Positions 1 through 8,138 of a DNA stretch of 33,286 nt are shown piece by piece (positions within the stretch are counted from its first letter, which is position 1; the number at the start of each line of letters is the position of its first letter). The notes under the pieces are model-generated. The model had not been told where the DNA came from, made no database searches, and saw only the letters and a program-made list of their open reading frames with translations. The DNA is from Streptomyces sp. UW30 (GTDB lineage Bacteria; Actinomycetota; Actinomycetes; Streptomycetales; Streptomycetaceae). Where the stretch lies: contig NZ_RDBN01000008.1 in the NCBI RefSeq assembly GCF_008042075.1, positions 28,928 to 62,213 on the forward strand. The letters are read 5' to 3'. A program made the translations under genes and the position numbers.

Positions 1-52
1 GGCCGAGGATGATCGCGCCGAACTCGATGAGGAAAACCGCGGAGGAATGCAT
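1..52 (-). CDS. cation/proton antiporter, N-terminal fragment (partial, runs off the window)
   Basis: An ATG at 52 on the minus strand opens a frame that reads MHSSAVFLIEFGAIILG before leaving the window. This hydrophobic start is typical of the first membrane helix of KefB/CPA2-type cation:proton antiporters in Streptomyces. It lies 6 bp after the stop of the TrkA-C subunit gene, the usual regulatory-subunit/antiporter operon order. Only 17 codons are visible, so family assignment rests on these residues and on the neighbour. Confidence 0.75.
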   Translation of the reverse strand, partial: MHSSAVFLIEFGAIILG

Positions 53-58
53 CGCGGC

Positions 59-544
59 TCACTCCCGCCCGAGTATCTCGGCGGCCGCGTCCACACCCTC
101 GCGGGTGCCGATCACGATCAGGATGTCGCCGCCCGCCAGGCGGAAGTCCGGCGCCGGCGAGGGGATCGCCTCGGCGCGACGCAGTACGGCCACGATGGAT
201 ACGCCCGTCTCGGTCCGCATCCGGGTCTCGCCCAGCAGCCGTCCGTTCCAGTGCGACGTGGCGGACAACTCGACGCGCTCGGCGACGAGGCCCAGCTCCG
301 TGGTGGACAGCAGGCTCGGACTGTGGTGCGCGGGCATCAACGCGTCGATCAGCGTGGCCGCTTCGGCGGAACTGAGCCGCGCCGACAGCGCGCACGCGTC
401 CGGATCGTCCTTGCGGTACGCGCTCAACGTGCGTGATCCGTCCCGGTGGGCGACCACGGACAGGCGGCGTTGTTCGCGTGTCGTGAGGTCGTAGCGGACT
501 CCGATGCCGGGCAATGGCGTACTGCTCAGGCGAGGAGCGCCCAT
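59..544 (-). CDS. TrkA-C domain regulatory subunit of a cation/proton antiporter (KhtT-like)
   Basis: This 161-residue soluble protein has an N-terminal half of mixed beta/alpha character (about residues 1-75) and a C-terminal RCK_C/TrkA-C domain (about 80-160). The domain contains the typical run ETGVSIVAVLRR followed by GGDILIVIGTREGVDAA near the end. In the KhtT/AmhM family such proteins sit on the cytoplasmic face of a KefB-type antiporter and gate K+ or NH4+ efflux in response to ligands or pH. The start at 544 is supported by a strong purine-rich site (AGGGGGGAC) just upstream. The antiporter gene starts 6 bp downstream, so the two are almost certainly co-transcribed and probably translationally coupled. 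Function is assigned from domain and context. Confidence 0.85.
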   Translation of the reverse strand: MGAPRLSSTPLPGIGVRYDLTTREQRRLSVVAHRDGSRTLSAYRKDDPDACALSARLSSAEAATLIDALMPAHHSPSLLSTTELGLVAERVELSATSHWNGRLLGETRMRTETGVSIVAVLRRAEAIPSPAPDFRLAGGDILIVIGTREGVDAAAEILGRE

Positions 545-636
545 AGCTGTCCCCCCTCATTAACGTGTTCTCTTCCAGCACTCTTTGGCGAAACTTTACC
601 TACTGGGGTACGTGCGGGCCGAACCCAGCCCGCCCT

Positions 637-1000
637 TCAGCCACTCCCGTCCAGGAACGCGACGACCCGCCGTACGAACCAATCCGCGTCGTCGAGCCAC
701 GGACAGTGCCCGGCGCCGGGCTGCAGGGCGTACTCGGCGTCGGGGAATATCTCGGCGGTGCGGCGGGCGAGTTCGGGGCGGGGGCCACCGTCGAGTTCGC
801 CGGCGAGGACGAGAACCGGGGCGGTGAAACGGGCCGGTTCTTCCACGTCGTCGACCATGTGGTCGCAGCGCTACGTGGCCGGGTCCTCCGGCGCCGCGAA
901 TCCCCGGCGCCCACGGCGCAACGGGCCTGCCCCGGTCCGACGGGCGTCGCGGGCACGGCCTGGGCGGCCTCACGCGGAGAAAGTGTGACCCATCCTCTTG
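637..1000 (-). pseudogene. alpha/beta hydrolase remnant (C-terminal piece only)
   Basis: Minus-strand residues from 858 down to 637 read as the C-terminal third of an alpha/beta hydrolase. The acid-loop strand APVLVLAGELDGG is followed by the catalytic-His region QPGAGHCPWLDDADWFV. There is no nucleophile elbow or oxyanion region. The same frame continues upstream but meets a TAG stop ten residues before the first ATG (FAAPEDPAT then stop), and beyond about 900 the translation is low-complexity Arg/Gly. The gene has therefore lost its 5' half and is interrupted. A 73-residue product from 858 is possible but would lack the active-site serine. This fills much of the otherwise gene-free 545-1093 interval. 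The exact upstream limit is a guess. Confidence 0.6.
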
Positions 1001-1041
1001 CCTGATCATTCGTGGCCTGAATTACTGATCCCGAGCACCCA

Positions 1042-1057
1042 GACCGAATGATCGGTC
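1042..1057. promoter_or_regulatory. palindromic operator upstream of paaK
   Basis: The sequence has outer arms GACCGA and TCGGTC around a 4-bp centre, ending 36 bp before the phenylacetate-CoA ligase start. The symmetry and size are typical of TetR-family operators, and the ACCGA/TCGGT half-sites resemble those described for PaaR-type phenylacetate regulators. A 9-bp stretch inside it (CGAATGATC, 1045-1053) recurs in inverted orientation at 1004-1012, so a second half-site may be present. The regulator gene is not in the window. Confidence 0.5.
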
Positions 1058-1093
1058 GTCCGGATTGATGCGGTTGGCGAGGGAGAGCACCTC

Positions 1094-2386
1094 ATGGCGG
1101 ACGCGACGGAACTGGACTCCGGGGAACGACTCGCCCCGGAGGCGCTGCGGGCGTTGCAGCTGGAGCGGTTGCAGAGATCGCTGCGGCACGCGTACGACAA
1201 CGTGCCCTTCTACCGGGAGTCCTTCGACAAGGCCGGCGTACGGCCCGAGGACTGCCGCTCGCTCGCCGACCTGGCTCGCTTCCCGTTCACGACCAAGGCC
1301 GACCTGCGCGAGAACTACCCGTACGGGATGTTCGCCGTGCCCCAGGACCGTATCCGCCGCATCCATGCCTCCAGCGGCACCACCGGACGCCCCACGGTCG
1401 TCGGCTACACCGAAGCCGACCTTTCCCTGTGGGCCGACATGGTGGCCCGCTCCATCCGGGCGGCGGGCGGACGCCCCGGCGACAAGGTGCATGTGGCGTA
1501 CGGCTATGGGTTGTTCACCGGTGGTCTCGGCGCACACTACGGGGCCGAACGGCTGGGCTGTACGGTCATCCCCGCATCCGGCGGGATGACCGCCCGTCAG
1601 GTCCAGCTGATCCAGGATCTGCGGCCCGACATCATCATGGTGACGCCGTCGTACATGCTCACCCTGCTCGACGAGTTCGAGCGGCAGGGTGTCGATCCGC
1701 GCGGCACGTCCCTGCGCGTGGGGATCTTCGGCGCCGAGCCCTGGACCGAGGAGATGCGCCGCGAGATCGAGGAGCGGTTCGCGATCGACGCCGTCGACAT
1801 ATACGGGCTCTCCGAGGTAATCGGGCCCGGGGTCGCGCAGGAGTGTGTGGAAACCAAGGACGGGCTCCATGTGTGGGAGGACCACTTCTACCCCGAGATC
1901 GTCGACCCGATCACCGGCGAGCTACTGCCCGACGGCGAGGAGGGCGAGCTGGTCTTCACCTCGCTCACCAAGGAGGCCATGCCCGTCATCCGGTACCGCA
2001 CGCGGGACCTGACGCGGCTGCTTCCGGGGAGCGCCCGGGTGTTCCGGCGGATGGAGAAGGTCACCGGGCGCAGTGACGACATGGTCATCCTGCGCGGAGT
2101 CAATCTCTTCCCCACACAGGTCGAGGAGATCGTGCTCCGCACACCGGGCGTGGCGCCCCACTTCCAGCTGCGGCTCACCCGGGAGGGCCGTCTCGACGCG
2201 CTCACCGTGCGGGCGGAGGCCCGCCCCGACGCGTCCCCCGAGACCCGGGACGCCGCCGCGCAGGCCATCGCGGCGGCCGTGAAGGACGGCATCGGGGTGT
2301 CGGTGGCCGTGGAGATCGTCGAACCGGAGTCCCTGGCACGCTCCGTGGGCAAGATCCGCCGGATCGAGGATCTGCGTCCGCGTTAA
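1094..2386 (+). CDS. paaK: phenylacetate--CoA ligase
   Basis: This 430-residue member of the adenylate-forming family has the compact length of PaaK (about 430-440). It activates phenylacetate to phenylacetyl-CoA with ATP and CoA, the entry step of the aerobic phenylacetate (Paa) pathway, in the cytosol. Visible landmarks are the phosphate-binding loop SSGTTGRPTVVGYT beginning at S93, the PaaK-specific stretch YGYGLFTGGLGAHYGAERLG, the adenine-binding YGLSEVIGPGVAQEC, and the hinge/C-terminal region SDDMVILRGVNLFPTQVEE. The ATG at 1094 follows a GAGGGAGAG ribosome-binding site. The gene stands alone: no paaABCDE or ring-cleavage genes are nearby, so it may act on phenylacetate or a related aryl acid as a satellite of a distant cluster. 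A palindromic operator lies at 1042-1057. It converges on the next gene with 10 bp between the stops. Confidence 0.9.
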   Translation: MADATELDSGERLAPEALRALQLERLQRSLRHAYDNVPFYRESFDKAGVRPEDCRSLADLARFPFTTKADLRENYPYGMFAVPQDRIRRIHASSGTTGRPTVVGYTEADLSLWADMVARSIRAAGGRPGDKVHVAYGYGLFTGGLGAHYGAERLGCTVIPASGGMTARQVQLIQDLRPDIIMVTPSYMLTLLDEFERQGVDPRGTSLRVGIFGAEPWTEEMRREIEERFAIDAVDIYGLSEVIGPGVAQECVETKDGLHVWEDHFYPEIVDPITGELLPDGEEGELVFTSLTKEAMPVIRYRTRDLTRLLPGSARVFRRMEKVTGRSDDMVILRGVNLFPTQVEEIVLRTPGVAPHFQLRLTREGRLDALTVRAEARPDASPETRDAAAQAIAAAVKDGIGVSVAVEIVEPESLARSVGKIRRIEDLRPR

Positions 2387-2396
2387 CCGCCGGCGC

Positions 2397-3905
2397 TCAG
2401 CGGGCGGCGTCACCGGCGAACCGGTCCCGCAGCTCCCGTTTGAGGATCTTCCCACTCGCGTTGCGCGGAAGCTCGTCCACGAACACCACCCGCTTCGGCG
2501 CCTTGAAGTGGGCGAGCTTGTCCCGCGCGTGGTCGATGAGCTCGGCCTCGCTCACCTCGCCGCGTGACACGACGACCGCCGTGACGGCCTCGATCCACCG
2601 CTCGTCGGGCAGGCCGATCACGGCGACCTCGGCGACGCCCTCGTGGGTGTACAGCGCGTCCTCGACCTGCCGTGAGGCGACCAGTACGCCACCGGAGTTG
2701 ATGACGTCCTTGACCCGGTCGACGATGGTGAAGTAGCCGTGCGCGTCCCGCACGGCGAGGTCGCCGGAGCGGAACCAGCCGTCGCGGAAGGCCTCGGCGG
2801 TCTCTTCGGGCTTGTCCCAGTAGCCCTCGCACAGCTGCGGGGAGCGATAGACGATCTCGCCGGGGGTGCCGTCGGGGACGCCCTCGCCGTCCTCGTCGAC
2901 CACGCGCGCGTCGACGAACAGGACGGGCCGTCCGCAGGAGTCCATGCGTCCCTTGTGCTCGTCCGGCGCGAGGACGGTGGCGAGGGGGCCGATCTCGCTC
3001 TGCCCGAAGCAGTTGTAGAAGCCGAGCTCCGGGAGCCGTTCACGCAGTCGCTCCAGCACGGGCACGGGCATGATCGACGCGCCGTAGTACGCCTTGCGCA
3101 GCCCACCGAGGTCGCGCTCGGCGAAGTCGGGGCGGTTGGCCAGGCCGATCCACACGGTCGGCGGGGCGAACAGGCTGTCCACGCGGCCCGCTTCGATCAG
3201 GTCGAAGAGCCGGTCGCCGTCGGGTGCGTCGAGGACGATGTTCGTGGCGCCGACCGCGAGGTACGGCAGCAGGAACACATGCATCTGCGCCGAGTGGTAG
3301 AGCGGCAGGGAGTGCGCGGGGCGGTCGCCCGCACTGAGGTCGAGGGCGGTGATCGCGCTGAGGTACTCGTGGACCAGGGCGCGGTGCGTCATCATCGCGC
3401 CCTTGGGGAGGGCCGTCGTACCGGATGTGTAGAGCAGCTGCACCAGGTCCTCGGCGCGCGGCTCGGGGCCGTCGTACGCGGTCGCCGTCGCGAGGCGTGC
3501 CAGGAGCGAGTCGTCGGCGTCACGCAGGGGCAGCGTACGAACGTCCTCGGACAGCCGGCCGGCGAGGCCCGGGTCGGCGAGCACCAGGGAGCTCCCGGAC
3601 TGGCCGACGATGTAGGCGAGGTCGTCGCCGGTCAGGTTCTGGTTGACCGGGACATGGACAAGGCCCGCGCGGGCGCAGGCCAGGAAAGCGATCAGATAGG
3701 CGTCCGAGTTGTGGCCGTAGGCGCCGACCCGGTCGCCTCGGGTGAGGCCCTGGTCGAGCAGGACGCTCGCCGCGCGGGAGACCGCCTCGTCCAGTTCCTC
3801 GTACGTCCATGAGCGACCGCCGTACTCCACCGCGGTCCGTGCCGGAGTGCGCCGCGCGCTGCGCCGCAGCACCCCGTCAACCGTGCTGCCCTGTCCCTGC
3901 GTCAT
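2397..3905 (-). CDS. acyl-CoA synthetase (FadD-like, AMP-binding)
   Basis: This is a 502-residue ANL-superfamily ligase, full length for the family. It shows the P-loop LLYTSGTTALPKGAMMTH (about 160-175), the acyl/adenine motif YNCFGQSEIGPLA, the hinge GDLAVRDAHGYFTIVDRVKDV, and the C-terminal catalytic lysine region LPRNASGKILKRELRDRF. It should adenylate a carboxylic acid and transfer it to CoA. The sequence resembles the fatty acyl-CoA synthetases common in actinomycetes, but the chain length or ring substrate cannot be read from sequence. The start at 3905 places it divergent from the acylase gene, with 109 bp between. Its tail-to-tail neighbour is paaK. No partner gene for beta-oxidation is adjacent. 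Confidence 0.88.
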   Translation of the reverse strand: MTQGQGSTVDGVLRRSARRTPARTAVEYGGRSWTYEELDEAVSRAASVLLDQGLTRGDRVGAYGHNSDAYLIAFLACARAGLVHVPVNQNLTGDDLAYIVGQSGSSLVLADPGLAGRLSEDVRTLPLRDADDSLLARLATATAYDGPEPRAEDLVQLLYTSGTTALPKGAMMTHRALVHEYLSAITALDLSAGDRPAHSLPLYHSAQMHVFLLPYLAVGATNIVLDAPDGDRLFDLIEAGRVDSLFAPPTVWIGLANRPDFAERDLGGLRKAYYGASIMPVPVLERLRERLPELGFYNCFGQSEIGPLATVLAPDEHKGRMDSCGRPVLFVDARVVDEDGEGVPDGTPGEIVYRSPQLCEGYWDKPEETAEAFRDGWFRSGDLAVRDAHGYFTIVDRVKDVINSGGVLVASRQVEDALYTHEGVAEVAVIGLPDERWIEAVTAVVVSRGEVSEAELIDHARDKLAHFKAPKRVVFVDELPRNASGKILKRELRDRFAGDAAR

Positions 3906-4014
3906 GACTCATGATCCTGGGTCCGACACCCGGGCAGGTCAAGCACCTGGGAGCGCGGACAGACCAGTAGGTACGCTCAACCGCTCCTTCCCTCAACGAC
4001 GTTGGGAGGCACAG

Positions 4015-6432
4015 ATGCGCACCACCCGCCCGAGACGACTGGCCGCCGCGGCGGCCGCCCTGCTCACCGCCACGGCCGCGTTGCCGGCTGCCGCGGCCGA
4101 AGGGCACAGTCGTCAGGAACATCCCTCGCACGGCGGCATGTCCGCCGTGATCCGCTACACCGAGTACGGCATCCCGCACATCGTCGGCAAGGACTACAAG
4201 TCGCTCGGCTTCGGCACCGGTTGGGCGCAGGCCGCCGACCAGGTGTGCACGCTGGCGGACGGGTTCGTGACCGTGCGCGGCGAGCGTTCCCGCTTCTTCG
4301 GCACGGACGGCGCGACCGACTCCGCGCTGTCCTCGGCGACCGGCAACCTCGCCGGCGACCTGTACTTCCGCGGCGTACGCCAGACCGGCACCGTGGAGAA
4401 GCTGCTCGCCGAACCGGCACCGCGCGGGCCCAGCCGCCAGGTCAGGGACCTGATGCGGGGCTTCGCGGCCGGGTACAACACCTGGCTGAAACAGAACCGG
4501 ATCAACGACCCGGCGTGCCGGGGAGCCACCTGGGTGCGGCCGGTCACCACGCTGGACGTGGCCGCCCGCTTCTACGCCATCGCCGTGCTCGGCGGGCAGG
4601 GCGGCGCCGTGGACGAGATCACCTCAGCCCGGCCGCCCACCGGATCCGCCGCCCGCGGCGGCGGTGCGGCCCCGAACGCCGAGGCCCTGGTCCGGGCCGT
4701 GCGCGAGCGGAGCGCGGATACGGCCATGGGGTCCAACGCGGTCGCCTTCCGGGGCGACACCACGGCGAACGGGCGCGGGCTGCTGCTGGGCAACCCGCAC
4801 TATCCGTGGCACGGCGGACGCCGCTTCTGGCAGGCGCAGCAGACGATTCCCGGCGAGCTGGACGTCGCCGGCGCGGCGCTGCTCGGGTCGCCGACGCTCG
4901 CCATCGGATACAACTCCCATGTGGCGTGGAGCCACACCGTGTCGACCGGAGTTCCGTTCAATCTGCATCAGCTGAAGCTGGACCCTGCCGATCCGACCGT
5001 GTACCTGGTGGACGGCAAGCCGGAGCGGATGAAGAAGCGGACGGTCACCGTCGCGGTCAAGGGCGGCGCACCGGTGACCCGCACCCAGTGGTGGACCCGG
5101 TACGGCCCTGTCGCGGCCGACGCCGGGGGCGAGCTCCCGTTGCCCTGGACGGCTACGACGGCGTTCGCGTTCAACGACCCCAACGCGGCCAACATGCGGT
5201 TCGCCGACACCTCGCTGGGCTTCAGCAAGGCGCGCGGCACGGCCGATGTCCTCGCGTCGCTCGCCCGGCATCAGGGCCTGCCGTGGGTGAACACGATCGC
5301 CGCGGACTCTTCGGGGCACTCCCTGTACTCCCAGTCGCAGGTACTGCCGCGGATCACCGACGACCTCGCGGCGCGGTGTTCCACGGACCTCGGCCGGGCC
5401 ACCTACCCGGCGGGGGGTCTCGCGGTCCTCGACGGCTCCCGCGGTGACTGCGCGCTCGGCAGCGACCCGGACGCCGTCCAGCGTGGGACGTTCGGGCCCG
5501 CGCGGATGCCGACGCTGAAGGACGCGCCGTACGTGGAGAACTCCAACGACAGCGCGTGGCTCGCCAACGCCGACCGTCCGTTGACCGGGTACGAGCGGGT
5601 CTTCGGCAACATCGGTACGCAGCGCTCCCTGCGCACCCGCGGTGCGATCGAGGACGTGGCGGCGATGGCGCAGCGGGGCGGTCTGACGGTCCGGGACCTG
5701 GAGCGTCAGCAGTTCGGGAACCGGGTGCCCGCGGCCGACCTGGCCGTGGCCGACACCGCGAAGGCGTGTGCCGCGCTGCCGGGCGGTACGGCAACGGGCA
5801 GTGACGGCAAGGCCGTTGACGTCACACAGGCCTGTTCGGTGCTCGCGGCATGGGACCGGACGATGGACACCTCCAGCCGGGGCGCCCTGCTCTTCGACCG
5901 GTTCTGGCGGAAGCTGTCCGCGAAGGTGCCGGCCGCCCAGCGGTGGAAGGTGCCGTTCTCGGCGGCGGACCCGGTGCGCACCCCGAACACGCTCAACACC
6001 GGTGCTCCCGGCTTCGCCACGGCCCTCGCGGACGCGGTCGCCGAGCTGCGGGCGGCGGGCATCGTGCTCGACTCCCGCCTCGGGGAGCACCAGGTCGTCG
6101 TACGGAACGGTCAGCGCATCCCCGTGCACGGCGGCACGGAGGGCATGGGTGTGTGGAACAAGATCGAGCCGGTGTGGGATCAGGCGCGGGGCGGCTACAC
6201 GGAGGTGACGACCGGCTCCAGTCACATCCAGGCGGTGGGCTGGAACGGCAGCCGCTGCCCGGTGGCCCGCACGCTGCTGACGTACGCGCAGTCGTCGAAC
6301 CCGAACTCGCCCCACTTCAGCGATCAGACCCGGTTGTTCTCCGGTGAGAAGTGGGTGACCGCGCGGTTCTGCGAGAAGGACGTCCTGGCGTCACCCGTGT
6401 TGAGGGTGGTGTCGGTGGGCGAACACAGGTAA
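4015..6432 (+). CDS. secreted penicillin acylase-family amidohydrolase (aculeacin A / AHL acylase type)
   Basis: The 805-residue preproprotein belongs to the N-terminal nucleophile (Ntn) hydrolase family that includes penicillin G acylase, Actinoplanes aculeacin A acylase and the AHL acylases PvdQ/AhlM. A signal peptide (MRTTRPRRLAAAAAALLTAT... to AAAA, about 1-30) sends it outside the cell. The alpha-chain start IRYTEYGIPHIVGKDYKSLGFGTGWAQAADQVC is characteristic. Autocleavage is expected before S240 in TAMGSNAVAFRG, making Ser240 the catalytic N-terminus of the beta chain. GNPHYPWHG and the later ENSNDSAWLAN (oxyanion Asn region) are also present. It probably cuts acyl chains from lipopeptides, acyl-homoserine lactones or beta-lactams; which one cannot be told. 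ATG 4015 is preferred over longer in-frame extensions because a GGGAGG site lies 6 bp upstream and the signal peptide begins there. A strong terminator follows. Confidence 0.9.
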   Translation: MRTTRPRRLAAAAAALLTATAALPAAAAEGHSRQEHPSHGGMSAVIRYTEYGIPHIVGKDYKSLGFGTGWAQAADQVCTLADGFVTVRGERSRFFGTDGATDSALSSATGNLAGDLYFRGVRQTGTVEKLLAEPAPRGPSRQVRDLMRGFAAGYNTWLKQNRINDPACRGATWVRPVTTLDVAARFYAIAVLGGQGGAVDEITSARPPTGSAARGGGAAPNAEALVRAVRERSADTAMGSNAVAFRGDTTANGRGLLLGNPHYPWHGGRRFWQAQQTIPGELDVAGAALLGSPTLAIGYNSHVAWSHTVSTGVPFNLHQLKLDPADPTVYLVDGKPERMKKRTVTVAVKGGAPVTRTQWWTRYGPVAADAGGELPLPWTATTAFAFNDPNAANMRFADTSLGFSKARGTADVLASLARHQGLPWVNTIAADSSGHSLYSQSQVLPRITDDLAARCSTDLGRATYPAGGLAVLDGSRGDCALGSDPDAVQRGTFGPARMPTLKDAPYVENSNDSAWLANADRPLTGYERVFGNIGTQRSLRTRGAIEDVAAMAQRGGLTVRDLERQQFGNRVPAADLAVADTAKACAALPGGTATGSDGKAVDVTQACSVLAAWDRTMDTSSRGALLFDRFWRKLSAKVPAAQRWKVPFSAADPVRTPNTLNTGAPGFATALADAVAELRAAGIVLDSRLGEHQVVVRNGQRIPVHGGTEGMGVWNKIEPVWDQARGGYTEVTTGSSHIQAVGWNGSRCPVARTLLTYAQSSNPNSPHFSDQTRLFSGEKWVTARFCEKDVLASPVLRVVSVGEHR

Positions 6433-6439
6433 CAGGGAT

Positions 6440-6475
6440 GTGGTCCCGCCCCGTCCCACGGGCGGGACCACTTTT
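6440..6475 (+). terminator. intrinsic terminator after the acylase gene
   Basis: A 12-bp perfect GC-rich stem (left arm 6440-6451, right arm 6460-6471) closes an 8-base loop and is followed at once by TTTT. It begins 7 bp after the acylase stop codon, so it isolates that gene from the terpenoid locus. Confidence 0.9.
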
Positions 6476-6599
6476 CGTCCCCACAAGAACGACCCGGGCG
6501 AATTGCTCTTTGCATCTCTGTGCTCCTGTGCGCCCCCGTGCAGAAAGGATTCGCGAAAGCGACAGCTGGTTGAACTGGGCAGGACATGACTCAAGCGCC

Positions 6600-6624
6600 A
6601 ACTCGGTGGAGCATTTACCGAGTT
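6600..6624. promoter_or_regulatory. perfect inverted repeat upstream of the P450 gene
   Basis: AACTCGGT (6600-6607) and ACCGAGTT (6617-6624) form an 8-bp perfect inverted repeat with a 9-base spacer, ending 29 bp before the P450 start codon. It may be an operator for the P450-terpene synthase operon, possibly read by the LAL regulator encoded downstream, or a 5'-UTR hairpin. No other copy was seen in the window. Confidence 0.4.
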
Positions 6625-6653
6625 CCATGTGGTGATTGAGACAGGGGTTTCCC

Positions 6654-8138
6654 ATGAGTCATGTCGTGCCTGAATCAGGACACACCTGGAGGGTGGGGGT
6701 TGCGCCAGGCATATTCCCCACCGTAGCCCACGGTATCGCTTTGTTTCGGCGACCGCTGGATTTTCTCAAATCCTTACCCGCTCACGGGGATCTGGTCGAA
6801 GTCCGCCTGGGCCCCCTGCGCGCCTGGGCGGTGTGCCACCCGGAGCTGGTCCACCAGGTACTCATGGACGCGCGCACCTTCGACAAAGGGGGGCCGCTCT
6901 ACGACAGGCTGCGGACGCTCTTGGGTGACGGCATCGGCACATGCCCCCATCAGGCCCATCGGCGGCAACGCAGGCTTCTCCAACCCGGCTTCCGCAAGGC
7001 CCGCGTCGCCGACCAGACGGAACTGATGGGCGAGGAAGCGGAGTCGGTGTGCCGCGAGTGGCGGGCGGGGCAGGAGGTCGACGTCAGCGCGACCATGCTG
7101 ACGCTGTCGGCGCGGGTGATCGGCCGCGTCCTGTTCTCCGACTCGCTGGACGCCGCGACGGCCGCCGAGGTGCACAGTTGCCTCGTCACCATCGTCCGCG
7201 GCCTGTTCCTGCGGACGGTGGTGCCGGTCGAGGCCCTGTTCCGGGTTCCCACGCCCGCGAACCGGCGTTTCCGGCACGCTTCCGCCCGCCTGCGCGCGAT
7301 CGTCGACGCGGCCATCGCCGAGCGCCGGCGAGGCACTCCCTCAAGTGACCGGGACGACCTGCTGGAGGTCCTGCTGTCGGCCGCGCGGAGCGACGGCGAA
7401 GGGGCGGCGATCACCGAACAGGAAGTGCGCAGCCAGGTGCTCACGCTGATATTCGCCGGAGCCGAGACCACCTCCCTGTGCCTCGCCTCCGCCTTCGATC
7501 TCCTGGCCCGGCATCCCGAGGACGAACACCGCCTGCACTGCGAGGTCGACGCCGTGCTCGCCGAAGGGCGGCCGCCCGGCCGCGACGAGTTGCCGCGGCT
7601 CGTCCACACGCAGCGCGTCATCACCGAGACCCTTCGCCACCGCCCGCCGGGCTGGCTCTTCACCCGGGTCACCACGAAGGAGACGGATCTCGCCGGGCAC
7701 CGTCTCCCGCGGGGCGCAACCGTCCTGTACAGCCCATATCTCCTGCACCACGACCCCGCCTCGTTCCCCGACCCCGACCGCTTCCTCCCCGACCGCTGGC
7801 GGCCGGAGCAGGCCGTCACGGTCCCGCCCGGAGCGATGATCCCGTTCGCCGCGGGCACCCGGAATTGCATCGGCGAGACGTTCGCCATGGCGGAAGCCAC
7901 GGTGGCCGTCGCGTTCATCGCCCGCCATTGGCGGCTGCACCATCTGCCCGGACACGTCGAACGGCTGCGCCCCGCGGCGTCCTTGGGGCCGAGGGATCTG
8001 GTGATGGTCTGCGAACCGCGGACACCACGGCCGATGGGCACACCGCCTCGGGCGCCCGCTTCCGCACCCCGGGCAACGGGGACCCCCGTCGTCCACGACC
8101 CCCGAACGGCAGGTGGCAGCGGTGTCCACGACGCATGA
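6654..8138 (+). CDS. cytochrome P450 (terpene-tailoring type)
   Basis: This 494-residue bacterial P450 should hydroxylate or oxidise a small hydrophobic substrate, most likely the product of the overlapping terpene synthase. It has the I-helix AGAETTS (acidic-Thr pair), ExxR in ETLRHRP, the PERF-like FLPDRW, and the haem loop FAAGTRNCIGETFA with Cys405 as thiolate ligand. The layout resembles pentalenene oxygenase and CYP170-like enzymes paired with sesquiterpene synthases. About 40 residues after 455 are a Pro/Ala-rich tail of no known role. ATG 6654 is chosen over TTG 6636 because AGGGGTT lies at proper spacing. Codon 41 (6774-6776) is TTA, the rare leucine codon read by bldA tRNA in Streptomyces, so translation may be developmentally controlled. 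The 5' part is lower in GC than the surroundings. Confidence 0.9.
   Translation: MSHVVPESGHTWRVGVAPGIFPTVAHGIALFRRPLDFLKSLPAHGDLVEVRLGPLRAWAVCHPELVHQVLMDARTFDKGGPLYDRLRTLLGDGIGTCPHQAHRRQRRLLQPGFRKARVADQTELMGEEAESVCREWRAGQEVDVSATMLTLSARVIGRVLFSDSLDAATAAEVHSCLVTIVRGLFLRTVVPVEALFRVPTPANRRFRHASARLRAIVDAAIAERRRGTPSSDRDDLLEVLLSAARSDGEGAAITEQEVRSQVLTLIFAGAETTSLCLASAFDLLARHPEDEHRLHCEVDAVLAEGRPPGRDELPRLVHTQRVITETLRHRPPGWLFTRVTTKETDLAGHRLPRGATVLYSPYLLHHDPASFPDPDRFLPDRWRPEQAVTVPPGAMIPFAAGTRNCIGETFAMAEATVAVAFIARHWRLHHLPGHVERLRPAASLGPRDLVMVCEPRTPRPMGTPPRAPASAPRATGTPVVHDPRTAGGSGVHDA

Noticed and set aside
3742..4014. N-terminal extension of the acylase frame
   Set aside because: It runs antisense into the ligase gene. 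The signal peptide and ribosome-binding site mark 4015 as start.
4624..6315. 563-codon minus-strand frame opposite the acylase
   Set aside because: His/Arg-rich shadow translation without domains; the plus strand encodes a complete Ntn hydrolase.
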